A stretch of 64,000 nucleotides of DNA from Desulfobacteraceae bacterium (lineage in GTDB: Bacteria > Desulfobacterota > Desulfobacteria > Desulfobacterales > Desulfosarcinaceae). A model generated the notes under the pieces. It was not told the DNA's origin, searched no databases, and was given only the letters and a program-made list of their open reading frames with translations. Position 1 is the stretch's first letter; every line of letters begins with the position of its first letter. Both the position numbers and the translations under genes were made by a program. Of the stretch, positions 1 through 8,230 are shown one piece after another. The stretch spans positions 41,894 through 105,893 of the forward strand of contig JABDIN010000030.1 in NCBI GenBank assembly GCA_013003715.1, in the 5' to 3' direction.

Positions 1-56
1 AGGAGGAGCTGCTCGACATTACACCTGAAAACTACACGGGCGTCTACGATTTCTAG
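1..56 (+). CDS. C-terminal end of an unidentified protein (partial)
   Basis: An open frame enters from the left edge and ends in TAG at 54-56. The visible tail reads EELLDITPENYTGVYDF. That is too short to name. A Tyr-Gly near the C-terminus recalls fumarase/adenylosuccinate lyase-type enzymes, but this is only a resemblance. The stop is 17 nt before the RsbW-like gene, with the next ribosome site between them, so the two genes are probably co-transcribed. Confidence 0.45.
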   Translation, partial: EELLDITPENYTGVYDF

Positions 57-73
57 ACGGGGAGGAGCGCGCT

Positions 74-487
74 GTGGCCGAGGCCTTTACACGAACCATC
101 AAAAATCAACGGGAGGAGATGCCGGCGCTATTGGAGGATATCAACTCCTTTTTAACCCCGCATCAACTGGACAAAAAAATTCTGAACAGCCTTAACCTGG
201 TACTGGAAGAGGCCATGCTGAACATTATTCAACATGGGGAGGCCACGGCGGGCTCACACGACATTTCGGTAACCCTAAAGCTCGAAGCGGATCAGGTGGG
301 CGTTGAGCTATTGGATAACGGGCGAGCATTCAATCCGCTGGCATTACCGCACACCCGGCCAAACGCCGCAGAGGTGGAGACTCAAAAAGCGGAATTGGGC
401 ATCCATCTCGTACGCAACATGATGCGTTCCATGGCATACCGGCGCGAAAACGACAAAAACATTTTTGAAATCTGGATCAAACGCTGA
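74..487 (+). CDS. RsbW-like ATP-binding protein (anti-sigma factor / serine kinase family)
   Basis: A 137-residue single-domain GHKL ATPase of the RsbW/SpoIIAB type. The N-box is EEAMLNIIQHG (about residues 45-55), the G1 box is DNGRAFNP (81-88) and the G2 box is LGIHLVRN (108-115). Family members phosphorylate STAS-domain antagonists or hold sigma factors or partners in partner-switching circuits in the cytoplasm. The start is GTG at 74, preceded by GGGGAGGAG; no ATG fits better. No STAS protein or sigma factor is seen in the window, so the partner is unknown and may lie upstream of the left edge. The length is normal for the family. Confidence 0.85.
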   Translation: MAEAFTRTIKNQREEMPALLEDINSFLTPHQLDKKILNSLNLVLEEAMLNIIQHGEATAGSHDISVTLKLEADQVGVELLDNGRAFNPLALPHTRPNAAEVETQKAELGIHLVRNMMRSMAYRRENDKNIFEIWIKR

Positions 488-557
488 CATGGTTTGATCT
501 GTTGTCATGGGCCGGAAACAGCGGTGATGCCGGCATCATCGTCCGGCGTGTATTAAT

Positions 558-592
558 CACCTACCACCTACCACTTACCACTTGCCACTTTC
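558..592 (+). repeat. Five-unit 7-bp tandem repeat (CACYTRC)
   Basis: Five successive heptamers, CACCTAC, CACCTAC, CACTTAC, CACTTGC and CACTTTC, lie in the intergenic space upstream of the promoter at 626-653. The units decay towards the right. No coding function is seen. Confidence 0.75.
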
Positions 593-625
593 ACAGCATG
601 CATGCCCATCGAAATTGGCACCACC

Positions 626-653
626 TTGAAATTTTGGTTGCATTACTTATAAT
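626..653 (+). promoter_or_regulatory. Sigma-70-like promoter for the tandem RHH-like gene
   Basis: TTGAAA at 626-631 and TATAAT at 648-653 are separated by 16 nt. The predicted start is near 660, leaving a leader of about 100 nt before the ATG at 764. It is a close match to the housekeeping consensus, in AT-rich intergenic DNA. Confidence 0.6.
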
Positions 654-763
654 AAATGAATAATCAGGTAATGAATGATGGGGCCGGGCACCTTATATAT
701 ATTGTGAAAATAAAATTAGAAACGACACGTGACATCAGTTGAATAGTGTTCAGGAGAGATAAT

Positions 764-1354
764 ATGGGGAACAATAAATTTCACATCACGTTTTCACTGC
801 CGGAAACCTCCAGGTCCGAATTGCTCGGCAAACAATCCGTGCGTGCCACTTTCAAACTGACTGAAAAAGCCATCGAAACCTTGAGCGTGGTGTCGATTCA
901 ATTGGGGGTTAAACAAAAATCCTTGTTCGATCATCTCATTGACGACTTGAGCGCGTTGGAAATGATCGCCAAAGATGTGGAGCCGTCCGGCTTCCAGCAG
1001 CTCAACCGGGTCCAGAAAACCTTTGTCCTCAGCAGAAAGACATTGTCATCCCTCGAAAAAGCGTCCCGTATCTTTGATGCGCCACGGGATGCGCTGGTGG
1101 AATATTCCATCCAGCGCCTGCGGCCGATTATCGAACAGGAAAGAAAAAAGCATGAGAAACGCAAAATGGTATTGGAAAAACTAACCACCCATCTTCAAGG
1201 CGGAGAGCAGCTTCTCGCGGAAGCCTGGAATATCCTGGGTGAAACTGATCCGTTAACCGTGCGCATCGCATCGGTGATCGCTTCGTACAAAAGCGCACAC
1301 GATCAAATCAGCAGCCATATCGAAAAAAGCAGGTGCATCGAGCAGTTCGAGTAA
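764..1354 (+). CDS. Hypothetical protein with two ribbon-helix-helix-like repeats
   Basis: A 196-residue soluble protein that I do not recognise as a named family. Residues 25-63 and 82-120 are an internal duplication. Each copy starts with a short strand-like run (VRATFKL, VQKTFVL) followed by two predicted helices, with SLFDHLIDDL and ALVEYSIQRL in equivalent places. This strand-helix-helix pattern resembles ribbon-helix-helix DNA-binding domains. A charged helix (about 121-142) and a helical tail follow. The start is ATG 764, because CAGGAGAGAT sits just upstream; an in-frame ATG at 746 has no ribosome site. The gene is monocistronic with its own promoter. A DNA-binding role is inference from the fold pattern only. 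Confidence 0.6.
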   Translation: MGNNKFHITFSLPETSRSELLGKQSVRATFKLTEKAIETLSVVSIQLGVKQKSLFDHLIDDLSALEMIAKDVEPSGFQQLNRVQKTFVLSRKTLSSLEKASRIFDAPRDALVEYSIQRLRPIIEQERKKHEKRKMVLEKLTTHLQGGEQLLAEAWNILGETDPLTVRIASVIASYKSAHDQISSHIEKSRCIEQFE

Positions 1355-1544
1355 CCGTTATCCGGTTCACACCGCCTGTGATTTCCCATGAATCCAACCG
1401 ACCTGGCCACCCGGTTTTCAATGCGCCCCCCGATCAACCCGCCGCGAATAAAAAACTTGAAAGCCGACTCGCATTATGGTAGTCGGACCTTTGGTTTAAC
1501 TACGCCCGCACCTTCAACCCACTAGTGTAGATGAGGATTGTTCG

Positions 1545-1994
1545 ATGACGACAAAGAAACAGCTGAAACTTGCTGTCCTGGTGGCAATACATTTGCTGCT
1601 GATCGGTATTGTGTGTTATGCGGCCTTCCCGGTAAAAGCGCCTGATGAACCCATCAGGATCATGCTCGAAAACAAGGGGGGCAAGGTCCTTTTTGACCAC
1701 CAAACCCACACCGCAGCCGATGGTTATGGTATCTCCTGTGACGATTGCCATCATCACGGAGAAGAAGACGAAGATGATAAACGGGCATGCAGATACTGCC
1801 ACCAGGAGCCTCCCGAAGGCCAGGCCTATTCCGAAAACTGCCTGGAATGCCATGACGAAGAAGATATCGATGAAGATTTTGAAGAAATCGGCATAAAAAA
1901 AGCATTCCATCAGCAATGTGCCGGATGCCACGAGGAGTTTGAGGCCGGCCCTCTTACGAATGATTGTTCAAAGTGTCATGTTCTTTTGAATTGA
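1545..1994 (+). CDS. Pentaheme c-type cytochrome at the head of the rnf operon
   Basis: A 149-residue protein with an N-terminal hydrophobic segment (about residues 8-27), either a signal peptide or an uncleaved anchor, that sends it to the periplasmic side. Five CXXCH heme-binding motifs follow: CDDCH (65), CRYCH (82), CLECH (99), CAGCH (125) and CSKCH (141), with extra histidines (HQTH, HHH, FH) able to act as distal ligands. The region between motifs is very acidic. It resembles class III cytochromes c, which usually have four hemes. Multiheme cytochromes next to rnfC are known in sulfate reducers and in Methanosarcina (MmcA), where they link Rnf to the cytochrome c pool. It is 54 nt upstream of rnfC and probably co-transcribed. 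Confidence 0.88.
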   Translation: MTTKKQLKLAVLVAIHLLLIGIVCYAAFPVKAPDEPIRIMLENKGGKVLFDHQTHTAADGYGISCDDCHHHGEEDEDDKRACRYCHQEPPEGQAYSENCLECHDEEDIDEDFEEIGIKKAFHQQCAGCHEEFEAGPLTNDCSKCHVLLN

Positions 1995-2048
1995 CTAGTC
2001 CGAAAGCATTCATATTAATTCGCTGCAGCATGGATTAAAGGTTGAGTT

Positions 2049-3335
2049 ATGATACAACGACCCTTTTTCAACTTTTCAAAACCCCGATTCGACTACGAAC
2101 TATTCACCAAAGCATTACCCCAACTGGTCCCTGTTCCCCAACCGAAATTCGTCACCCTGCTCATCGACAGTCCATTGGGCAACCGGGATCCGAAATTTAT
2201 CAAGGTCGGTGACAGCGTTAAAACCGGTCAGCGGCTTCTGCTGGCGGAAAACGATACAGCCGCCGCGGTATCGACGGTCACCGGTAAGATCGACGCCTTC
2301 TCGGAATTTGCGGGTAACTATGGCAAAATGTTCACCGCCATCACCATTGCGGTGTCCGGCTCGGAAGAAACGGACGATCAGTTCGCGCAACTCGGCGGTG
2401 ACCTGTCCATGGCCGACCTCTCCGCCTTCCTCTCCACAGCCCCGGGGCGGCCGCCATTCGAGCTGCTCATGGATCCGGAAAAAACCATTGAGACGATTGT
2501 CATCTATGGGGGTGATACGGACGTTCTGATCGGCACCAATCAATACGCGCTTAAAACCCGGACAGGTGAATTGCAAAAGGGTATCTCCGCACTGAAAAAG
2601 GCAAGCGGGATCGAAAACGTCATCCTGGCCGTCCCCGGAGAAAGTTTCCAGAGTTATGACGCCCATTTTAACGCGGACGTCAGAAATGTGCCGGCCGAAT
2701 ATCCATACGCCGGCTCGCAAATGATTCTTCATCATCTGCTGCAGAAACCGGCGGCGGACGGGAAAGCACCGGAGGACCACGGCGTCTGTTTTATGCGTGC
2801 CGAGGCGGTGATTTCCATCGGCAGGGCCGTTGCGGACAAGCGGATTCCCCTGGAAAAACTCGTGACCATTGTGGCGAAAAACGGTGAACAGAAGATTGTG
2901 TCGGCAAAAATCGGGACCCTCATGGGAGATGTGCTGAACGCCGTTAATATCACAGTCGACGATGGCGACCGGATCATTCTCGGCGGCCCCATGACCGGAT
3001 TCGCCATCTATACCGAAACACATCCCATAGAGCCCGATACCGATGCCATCATGATACAGGATGCATCGGATATCTCGTTCTCATCCGACTACCCCTGCAT
3101 CAATTGCGGGGACTGCATCCGGATCTGCCCCGCAAACATCTCCGTCAACATGTTGGTGCGGTTTCTGGAAGCCGGGCAATATGATGATGCCGTCAACCTT
3201 TATGATCTTTATTCGTGCGTTGATTGCGGACTCTGCAGTTACGTCTGTGTATCCAGAATCCCAATTCTGCAGTATATAAAGCTGGCCAAACATGAACTCA
3301 GCCGGATTAGCGAAGCGGAGGAAACGAATGTTTAA
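2049..3335 (+). CDS. rnfC: Rnf complex subunit C (variant)
   Basis: A 428-residue peripheral subunit of the ion-translocating Rnf complex. The N-terminal barrel-sandwich region is followed by a Rossmann-like central part and two ferredoxin-type [4Fe-4S] motifs, CINCGDCIRICP (from about residue 350) and CVDCGLCSYVC (from about 390). Canonical RnfC carries a GGAGFPT loop and an ECEP motif that bind FMN and NADH. Here the corresponding stretch (about residues 129-168) reads LSTAPGRPPFELL and later VIYGGDTDVLIGTNQYAL, and neither motif is recognisable. Its location at the head of rnfCDGEAB and the Fe-S pattern make the family assignment firm, but NADH oxidation by this subunit is doubtful. The stop overlaps the start of rnfD by 8 nt. 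Confidence 0.9.
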   Translation: MIQRPFFNFSKPRFDYELFTKALPQLVPVPQPKFVTLLIDSPLGNRDPKFIKVGDSVKTGQRLLLAENDTAAAVSTVTGKIDAFSEFAGNYGKMFTAITIAVSGSEETDDQFAQLGGDLSMADLSAFLSTAPGRPPFELLMDPEKTIETIVIYGGDTDVLIGTNQYALKTRTGELQKGISALKKASGIENVILAVPGESFQSYDAHFNADVRNVPAEYPYAGSQMILHHLLQKPAADGKAPEDHGVCFMRAEAVISIGRAVADKRIPLEKLVTIVAKNGEQKIVSAKIGTLMGDVLNAVNITVDDGDRIILGGPMTGFAIYTETHPIEPDTDAIMIQDASDISFSSDYPCINCGDCIRICPANISVNMLVRFLEAGQYDDAVNLYDLYSCVDCGLCSYVCVSRIPILQYIKLAKHELSRISEAEETNV

Positions 3336-4287
3336 ACAGAAAAAATTCATCGTTTCGCATGCCCCCTTTTGGCATATCGGCAGCGGCATCCCCGAACGGA
3401 ACTACAATATGATCATTGCCGCCCTGCCGGCAGTACTCATGGGCTTTACCGTATTCGGTATCCCCGCCGTCGGTGTTATCGCACTGTCTGTCGCCTTTGC
3501 CGTGCTCTGGGAGCTTGCGGTCAATTATGTGTCCAAACGTCCCTATACCGTCGCCGACGGCCATGCCATTTATATCGGGTTGATATTCGGAATGGTCATG
3601 CCCGCAACCGTTCCCTGGTGGCTGATACTTGTGGGGACCTTTCTGGCCATCGTCATCGGCAAAGAGATATTCGGCGGTATCGGCAGCAATCCGTTCAACG
3701 CCGTTGCCCTGGCCTATGCCATACTACTGGTGTCCTGGGGCATCCACCTGGATTTCAACGCGAAGCTGGCCAACTACACTTTTGATTTTCCGGCAGCCTA
3801 TCCAATTGCTGCCTTGCAGGCGTTCGGACCTTCGGCGACGGAACCCTTCAGCCTGCTCGGCATGTTCATGGGGCAACAAGTGGGAGGGATCGGCTCCGTT
3901 TGCGGTATCGCCATTGTCCTCGGCGGTGTTTATCTGATTCTCAGGGGTTTTATCCGATGGGAAATTTCCGTATCCTTCGTCGTCGGCGTATTTGTCACAG
4001 CCTTCTTGTTTAACGTTTACAATCCGGCTGTCTATGGTGCCCCGCTCTTTCACCTGGTGACCGGTTACACGCTGATCGGGGCGTTTTTTCTGGCCACGGA
4101 TGACGGTTCTTCCCCTGTAAATTTCATCCCCATGCTGATATACGGCGCTTTAGGGGGCGTACTGACTGTATTGATACGAAACATTGGATCATACGTGGAC
4201 GGTGTATTTTTTGCCATCCTGCTGATCAATGTCGTGAATCCCGTATTGGACAAGATCCGGCCAAAAGCATTGGGAAAGGTAGCTTAA
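3328..4287 (+). CDS. rnfD: Rnf complex subunit D, membrane flavoprotein
   Basis: A 319-residue integral membrane subunit with about nine or ten hydrophobic segments, homologous to NqrB. It forms part of the membrane electron and ion path of Rnf. The stretch GPSATEPFSLL (Thr near residue 171) lies where RnfD/NqrB carry the ApbE-modified threonine that holds covalent FMN, though the motif is not a perfect SGAT. I chose ATG 3328, because GCGGAGGAAACG precedes it and the protein then begins MFKQKKF like other RnfD proteins; an upstream in-frame ATG at 3292 lies inside rnfC. Translational coupling with rnfC is likely. Confidence 0.93.
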   Translation: MFKQKKFIVSHAPFWHIGSGIPERNYNMIIAALPAVLMGFTVFGIPAVGVIALSVAFAVLWELAVNYVSKRPYTVADGHAIYIGLIFGMVMPATVPWWLILVGTFLAIVIGKEIFGGIGSNPFNAVALAYAILLVSWGIHLDFNAKLANYTFDFPAAYPIAALQAFGPSATEPFSLLGMFMGQQVGGIGSVCGIAIVLGGVYLILRGFIRWEISVSFVVGVFVTAFLFNVYNPAVYGAPLFHLVTGYTLIGAFFLATDDGSSPVNFIPMLIYGALGGVLTVLIRNIGSYVDGVFFAILLINVVNPVLDKIRPKALGKVA

Positions 4288-4288
4288 G

Positions 4289-4882
4289 ATGAACGAAATG
4301 TTGAAAATGGTGGTTGTTCTTACCGGCCTGAGCTTGGTCTCAGGCGGCGTGCTTTCCTACCTGGAAGGCAGCTTGAAAGAACGCATTGAAAATACGATCC
4401 TGGAAAAAGTTCAGGCACCGACGCTACGGCAACTTTTAGTCGGCAGCGAAAACGATCCGGTGGCGGACAGGTTTAAAATCGGCTCCGGCAAGGATGAGAA
4501 AAGTTTTTTTGTCGGAATTTTCGACGGAGCGCCCAATATAGTGGTTCTCGAGGCTTTTGGAAATGGCTATGGCGATAAAGTCGGACTCATGGTGGCCATC
4601 GATGTCACTACGGATAAAATAATGAACGTCGGTGTCACCACCCATGCCGAAACCCCCGGAATTGGGGCCAATGCCAAGGATGATCCAGAGTTTGCCGCCT
4701 TGTTTGAAGGTTTACCCGTGGGTGAACCGATCCTTGTTAAAAACGATGGTGGTGAAATCAGTGCCATGAGTGGCGCGACAGTTACATCCAGGGCTGTCTG
4801 CGTGGCAGCGACCAGCGCCACCAAGACTTATGAAGCGCTTAAACCGCAAGTGTTGGAACAGATAAAAGGATTTTCCAAATAG
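4289..4882 (+). CDS. rnfG: Rnf complex subunit G, FMN-binding
   Basis: A 197-residue subunit with one N-terminal membrane anchor (about residues 5-25) and a periplasmic FMN-binding domain. The motif MSGATVTSRAV (SGAT at residues 161-164) is the recognised flavin-transferase (ApbE) target where FMN is attached through a threonine phosphoester. A second family hallmark is HAETPGIGANA. It is homologous to NqrC. It starts one base after the rnfD stop. Its exposed FMN is the most likely contact for the periplasmic pentaheme cytochrome encoded at the head of the operon (inference). Confidence 0.94.
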   Translation: MNEMLKMVVVLTGLSLVSGGVLSYLEGSLKERIENTILEKVQAPTLRQLLVGSENDPVADRFKIGSGKDEKSFFVGIFDGAPNIVVLEAFGNGYGDKVGLMVAIDVTTDKIMNVGVTTHAETPGIGANAKDDPEFAALFEGLPVGEPILVKNDGGEISAMSGATVTSRAVCVAATSATKTYEALKPQVLEQIKGFSK

Positions 4883-4894
4883 GGAGTCGTTAAC

Positions 4895-5524
4895 ATGGCT
4901 AAATCGATCGTTCAGGAGTTTACAAAGGGGCTATGGAAAGAGATACCCCCATTCCGGCTGGTGCTCGGCCTGTGCCCGATACTGGGTGTGACAACATCGC
5001 TTGAAAATGGTTTGGGTATGGGGCTGGCCACAACATTTGTCCTGATTTGCTCCAACTTTCTGGTGTCGCTGCTACGGAAAATGATCCCCTCGAAGGTGAG
5101 GATCGCCTGCTTCATTATCATCATCGCCACATTTGTGATTGTTGTCGAAATCATGATGAAAGCATTTGCATACGATATTTTTCTCAAGCTTGGGGTTTTC
5201 ATCCCGCTCATCGTGGTCAACTGCGTGATCCTGGGACGCGCCGAGGCATTTGCGGCGAAAAATGGCATCCTGCCGTCTCTTGCCGATGGATTGGGTATTG
5301 GTATCGGTTTTACGCTTTCATTGGCATCATTGGGCGGTATACGCGAAATCCTCGGGAAAGGGACATTGACGGTGTGGGGGGAACCATTCTTCACCGGTCC
5401 CATCTTCAGTATTGCCGACATCTTTCCTAAATTTGAACCCTTCGGATTTATGGTTCAAGCTCCCGGTGCCTTTGTTGCTCTTGGCTTGATGCTATGTCTT
5501 ATGAACCTTATGGAATCCAAATAG
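4895..5524 (+). CDS. rnfE: Rnf complex subunit E, membrane protein
   Basis: A 209-residue polytopic protein with six predicted membrane helices, related to NqrD. Family signatures are FRLVLGLCPILGVTTS near the N-terminus and GGIREILGKGTL in the later half. With RnfA it forms the inverted-topology pair that binds an Fe-S cluster inside the membrane and takes part in ion transport. It is 12 nt after rnfG with a GGGAG ribosome site, in the middle of the operon. Confidence 0.94.
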   Translation: MAKSIVQEFTKGLWKEIPPFRLVLGLCPILGVTTSLENGLGMGLATTFVLICSNFLVSLLRKMIPSKVRIACFIIIIATFVIVVEIMMKAFAYDIFLKLGVFIPLIVVNCVILGRAEAFAAKNGILPSLADGLGIGIGFTLSLASLGGIREILGKGTLTVWGEPFFTGPIFSIADIFPKFEPFGFMVQAPGAFVALGLMLCLMNLMESK

Positions 5525-5537
5525 GAGAAACCAACCA

Positions 5538-6110
5538 ATGGGCTATTTCGAACTGATAATCTCCTGTATTTTCGTCAATAACATACTGCTGGCGCAGTTC
5601 CTGGGGAACTGCCCGTTCCTTGGCACCTCCAAAAAAATGGAAACGGCGGTGGGTATGTCCATGGCGGTGGTATTTGTCATGGTCATGGCCGGCGTGATTA
5701 CCTGGGTCATCTACAACTGGATACTTGTGCCGACAAATCTGACTTATCTCCGGACCATAGCCTTCATCCTGGTCATTGCGTCCCTGGTTCAATTTGTGGA
5801 AATGTTCCTGAAAAAGAGCATACCGGCCCTGTATGCGGGCTTGGGCATTTTCCTGCCGCTGATTACCACGAATTGTGCGGTAATGGGGGCTTGCGTGTTA
5901 AATATAGACAAAGAATTCAATTTTCTGGAAGCATTGGTCGCCTCATTCGCCTATGCGGTGGGCTTTGGATTAGCGCTCGTACTATTTGCCGGTGTTCGTG
6001 AAAAAACATTATTGGCACGCGTGCCGAAACCCTTGCAGGATACATCAATTGCGCTGGTTACCGCCGGTGTGATCTCTTTATCCTTTTTTGCTTTCAAAGG
6101 CATGGTATAG
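5538..6110 (+). CDS. rnfA: Rnf complex subunit A, membrane protein
   Basis: A 190-residue polytopic protein with six predicted helices, related to NqrE and to RnfE. It has the hallmark NILLAQFLGNCPFLGTSKK at the N-terminus, FLPLITTNCAVMGAC in the middle and LFAGVREKTLL near the end. The conserved cysteines in NCPF and NCAV match the intramembrane cluster ligands known in this family. AGGAG lies 10 nt before its ATG. It is followed within about 20 nt by the rnfB-fusion gene. Confidence 0.94.
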   Translation: MGYFELIISCIFVNNILLAQFLGNCPFLGTSKKMETAVGMSMAVVFVMVMAGVITWVIYNWILVPTNLTYLRTIAFILVIASLVQFVEMFLKKSIPALYAGLGIFLPLITTNCAVMGACVLNIDKEFNFLEALVASFAYAVGFGLALVLFAGVREKTLLARVPKPLQDTSIALVTAGVISLSFFAFKGMV

Positions 6111-6132
6111 GTTTACCAAGGAGGTAATGATT

Positions 6133-8202
6133 GTGTTAACTGCGGTATTGATAATGCTGGCAATCGGCGCAACCTGCGGTATCGTGTTAAGTGTCGCATC
6201 AAAGGTTTTCTACGTCTGGGAAGATCCCAGAATTGCCGAAATTGAGTATCATATGGCCGGGGCCAACTGCGGTGGGTGCGGTTTTGCCGGGTGTTCCGCC
6301 GCGGCTGTTGCCGTTGTTGCCGGGAAAGCCCAACCCAGTGTCTGTATCGTCGCCGGAGTTGAATCCGCCTTGGGCATTGCCGCCGTAATGGGTGTGGACC
6401 CGGGCAGCGCCGAACCCATCAAATCCATCAACGAGTGCCTGGGCGGTGATCGCGCCGACGACAAGTTCGCCTATAATGGAGTTCAAAGCTGCCGTGCCAT
6501 GGCGGCCCTGTTCGGCGGGAAAAGGGTCTGTACCGTCGGTTGCATCGGTTATGGGGATTGCATCAAATCCTGCCAGTTCGACGCCATTGACATGGGCCCC
6601 GACGGCTATCCGGTGGTCAACGAAATCAAGTGTGTGGGGTGCGGCGCCTGTGAAAAGGCCTGCCCGAAAAACATCATTACCGTGCGTACCATGAGCGAAC
6701 GTCTCCTGCATTTCAATGAAGAGGATGATGCCCTGGCGCCCTGCCGCCAGACCTGTCCGGCGGAGATCAATATCCCACAATACATCGCCCAGATCCGTGA
6801 TGGCGATTATGCCGAGGCCGTGAACACTATCCGGGAACGAAATCCGTTGCTCCTGGCTTGCGGCCGTGTCTGTCCCCACCCCTGTGAGGATTATTGCCGA
6901 AGAGGCATAGAGGATGAACCGGTATCCATCAACCAGCTCAAACGGTTTGCCGCAGACTGGGAGATGAATTCAGGTAAACGGATACCCGTTGCCTGCGCAC
7001 CGGACACCGACAAGAAAATTGCCGTCGTCGGCGGCGGTCCCGCCGGTCTCAGCGCGGCTTTCTTCCTGCGCAGACTGGGCCATTCAGTGACCATTTTCGA
7101 GGCCATGCCCGAGCTGGGCGGCATCGTTCGCTATGGTATTCCTGAGTATCGATGCCCGCAAAAAACATTGGCGTGGGAAATCCAGGGCATCCTGGATTTG
7201 GGTATCGAAGCCCATCTGAATACACGTCTCGGCGTTGATTTTTCCATCGAGTCGCTTCAGGCCGATGGTTTTGACGCCATATTCCTGGGAATAGGGGCGT
7301 GGGATGACTACAAACTCGGGGTGGACGGTGAAGATCTCGACGGTAGTTACAAGGGTATCCCCTTTCTCTCCAGCGTAGCTGCCGGCAAAGAGGTCAAGGT
7401 CGGAAAAAAAGCGGCGGTAATCGGCGGTGGGAACTCCGCCATCGACTGTGTGCGCACACTAGTGCGGCTTGGTGTGGAAGAGGTCTACATCGTTTACCGG
7501 CGAACCCGGAAGGAGATGCCGGCCAACGAAGTCGAAATCGTGGCTGCCGAACATGAGGGCATCAAATTCCAATTCCTGGCGGCGCCCACACGTGTGGTCG
7601 GTGACGAGAACGGGCGAGTGACCCACCTCGAATATCTACAAATGGAACTCGGAGAACCGGACGCCAGCGGACGGCGTCGGCCCGTACCCATCGAAGGCTC
7701 CGAAACCCTGCTTGAAATTGACAATCTGATCACCGCCATCGGCCAACGGCCCACAGTGGACTTTGTGGAAAAAGAGAAAATATTGGAAAATCTGGGAATT
7801 ACCCGCTGGAACACCATTGATAACGATCCGGAAACCCTGCAATCGACGCTGCCGTTTATTTATACCGGCGGCGATTCAGCCACCGGCGCATCTCTTGTGG
7901 TCGAAGCCATCGGCGGCGGCCGCCGTGCTGCACGATCCATTCACCAGTTTTTAACCGGTGAAGAGGTCAAAGGCGCCGAAAAATCCCTCAGAAAACGGCA
8001 TATACCCGTTTCTCTATTCACATCAGTTGATGGTGTGGTGCAGAAAAAGCGTACTGAAATGCCTGAGCTGCCGGTTGAAGAGCGTATCCGTTCCATGGTG
8101 GAAGTGGATTTGGTGATCAGTGAAAAAGATGCCCGGTACGAATCCAACCGCTGCCTCTCCTGCTGCCGTATATGCTACAACAAAGACAAAGAAGCGGCCT
8201 GA
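6133..8202 (+). CDS. rnfB: RnfB fused to a GltD/NfnB-like FAD- and NAD(P)H-binding module
   Basis: About 689 residues, roughly two to three times the length of ordinary RnfB. An N-terminal helix and the RnfB Fe-S domain (Cys 46, 49, 54 and 71) are followed by a 2[4Fe-4S] ferredoxin pair (GCIGYGDCIKSCQFD and CVGCGACEKACPKN). From about residue 200 the protein becomes a glutamate-synthase-small-subunit/NfnB-like module: CRQTCPAEINIPQY and CGRVCPHPCEDYC (Fe-S ligands), VVGGGPAGLSAA (FAD), VIGGGNSAIDCVRTL with YRRTRKEMPA (NAD(P)H; the arginines suggest NADPH), and a cysteine-rich tail CLSCCRIC. The start is GTG 6133, 8 nt after AAGGAGG; ATG 6127 is in frame but only 2 nt from it. This is the last gene of the operon and a terminator follows. 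Confidence 0.92.
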   Translation: MLTAVLIMLAIGATCGIVLSVASKVFYVWEDPRIAEIEYHMAGANCGGCGFAGCSAAAVAVVAGKAQPSVCIVAGVESALGIAAVMGVDPGSAEPIKSINECLGGDRADDKFAYNGVQSCRAMAALFGGKRVCTVGCIGYGDCIKSCQFDAIDMGPDGYPVVNEIKCVGCGACEKACPKNIITVRTMSERLLHFNEEDDALAPCRQTCPAEINIPQYIAQIRDGDYAEAVNTIRERNPLLLACGRVCPHPCEDYCRRGIEDEPVSINQLKRFAADWEMNSGKRIPVACAPDTDKKIAVVGGGPAGLSAAFFLRRLGHSVTIFEAMPELGGIVRYGIPEYRCPQKTLAWEIQGILDLGIEAHLNTRLGVDFSIESLQADGFDAIFLGIGAWDDYKLGVDGEDLDGSYKGIPFLSSVAAGKEVKVGKKAAVIGGGNSAIDCVRTLVRLGVEEVYIVYRRTRKEMPANEVEIVAAEHEGIKFQFLAAPTRVVGDENGRVTHLEYLQMELGEPDASGRRRPVPIEGSETLLEIDNLITAIGQRPTVDFVEKEKILENLGITRWNTIDNDPETLQSTLPFIYTGGDSATGASLVVEAIGGGRRAARSIHQFLTGEEVKGAEKSLRKRHIPVSLFTSVDGVVQKKRTEMPELPVEERIRSMVEVDLVISEKDARYESNRCLSCCRICYNKDKEAA

Positions 8203-8230
8203 TCGGCAACGGATACCCCACGCATAAAAA

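Noticed and set aside
1440..1544. Possible riboswitch before the pentaheme cytochrome, as GEMM motifs precede cytochromes in Geobacter
   Set aside because: The conserved GEMM sequences are not present; only a short CCGACT/AGTCGG stem is seen.
2115..3023. A 302-codon open frame opposite rnfC
   Set aside because: Antisense to a clearly recognisable rnfC; the His/Arg/Gly-rich translation has no family features.
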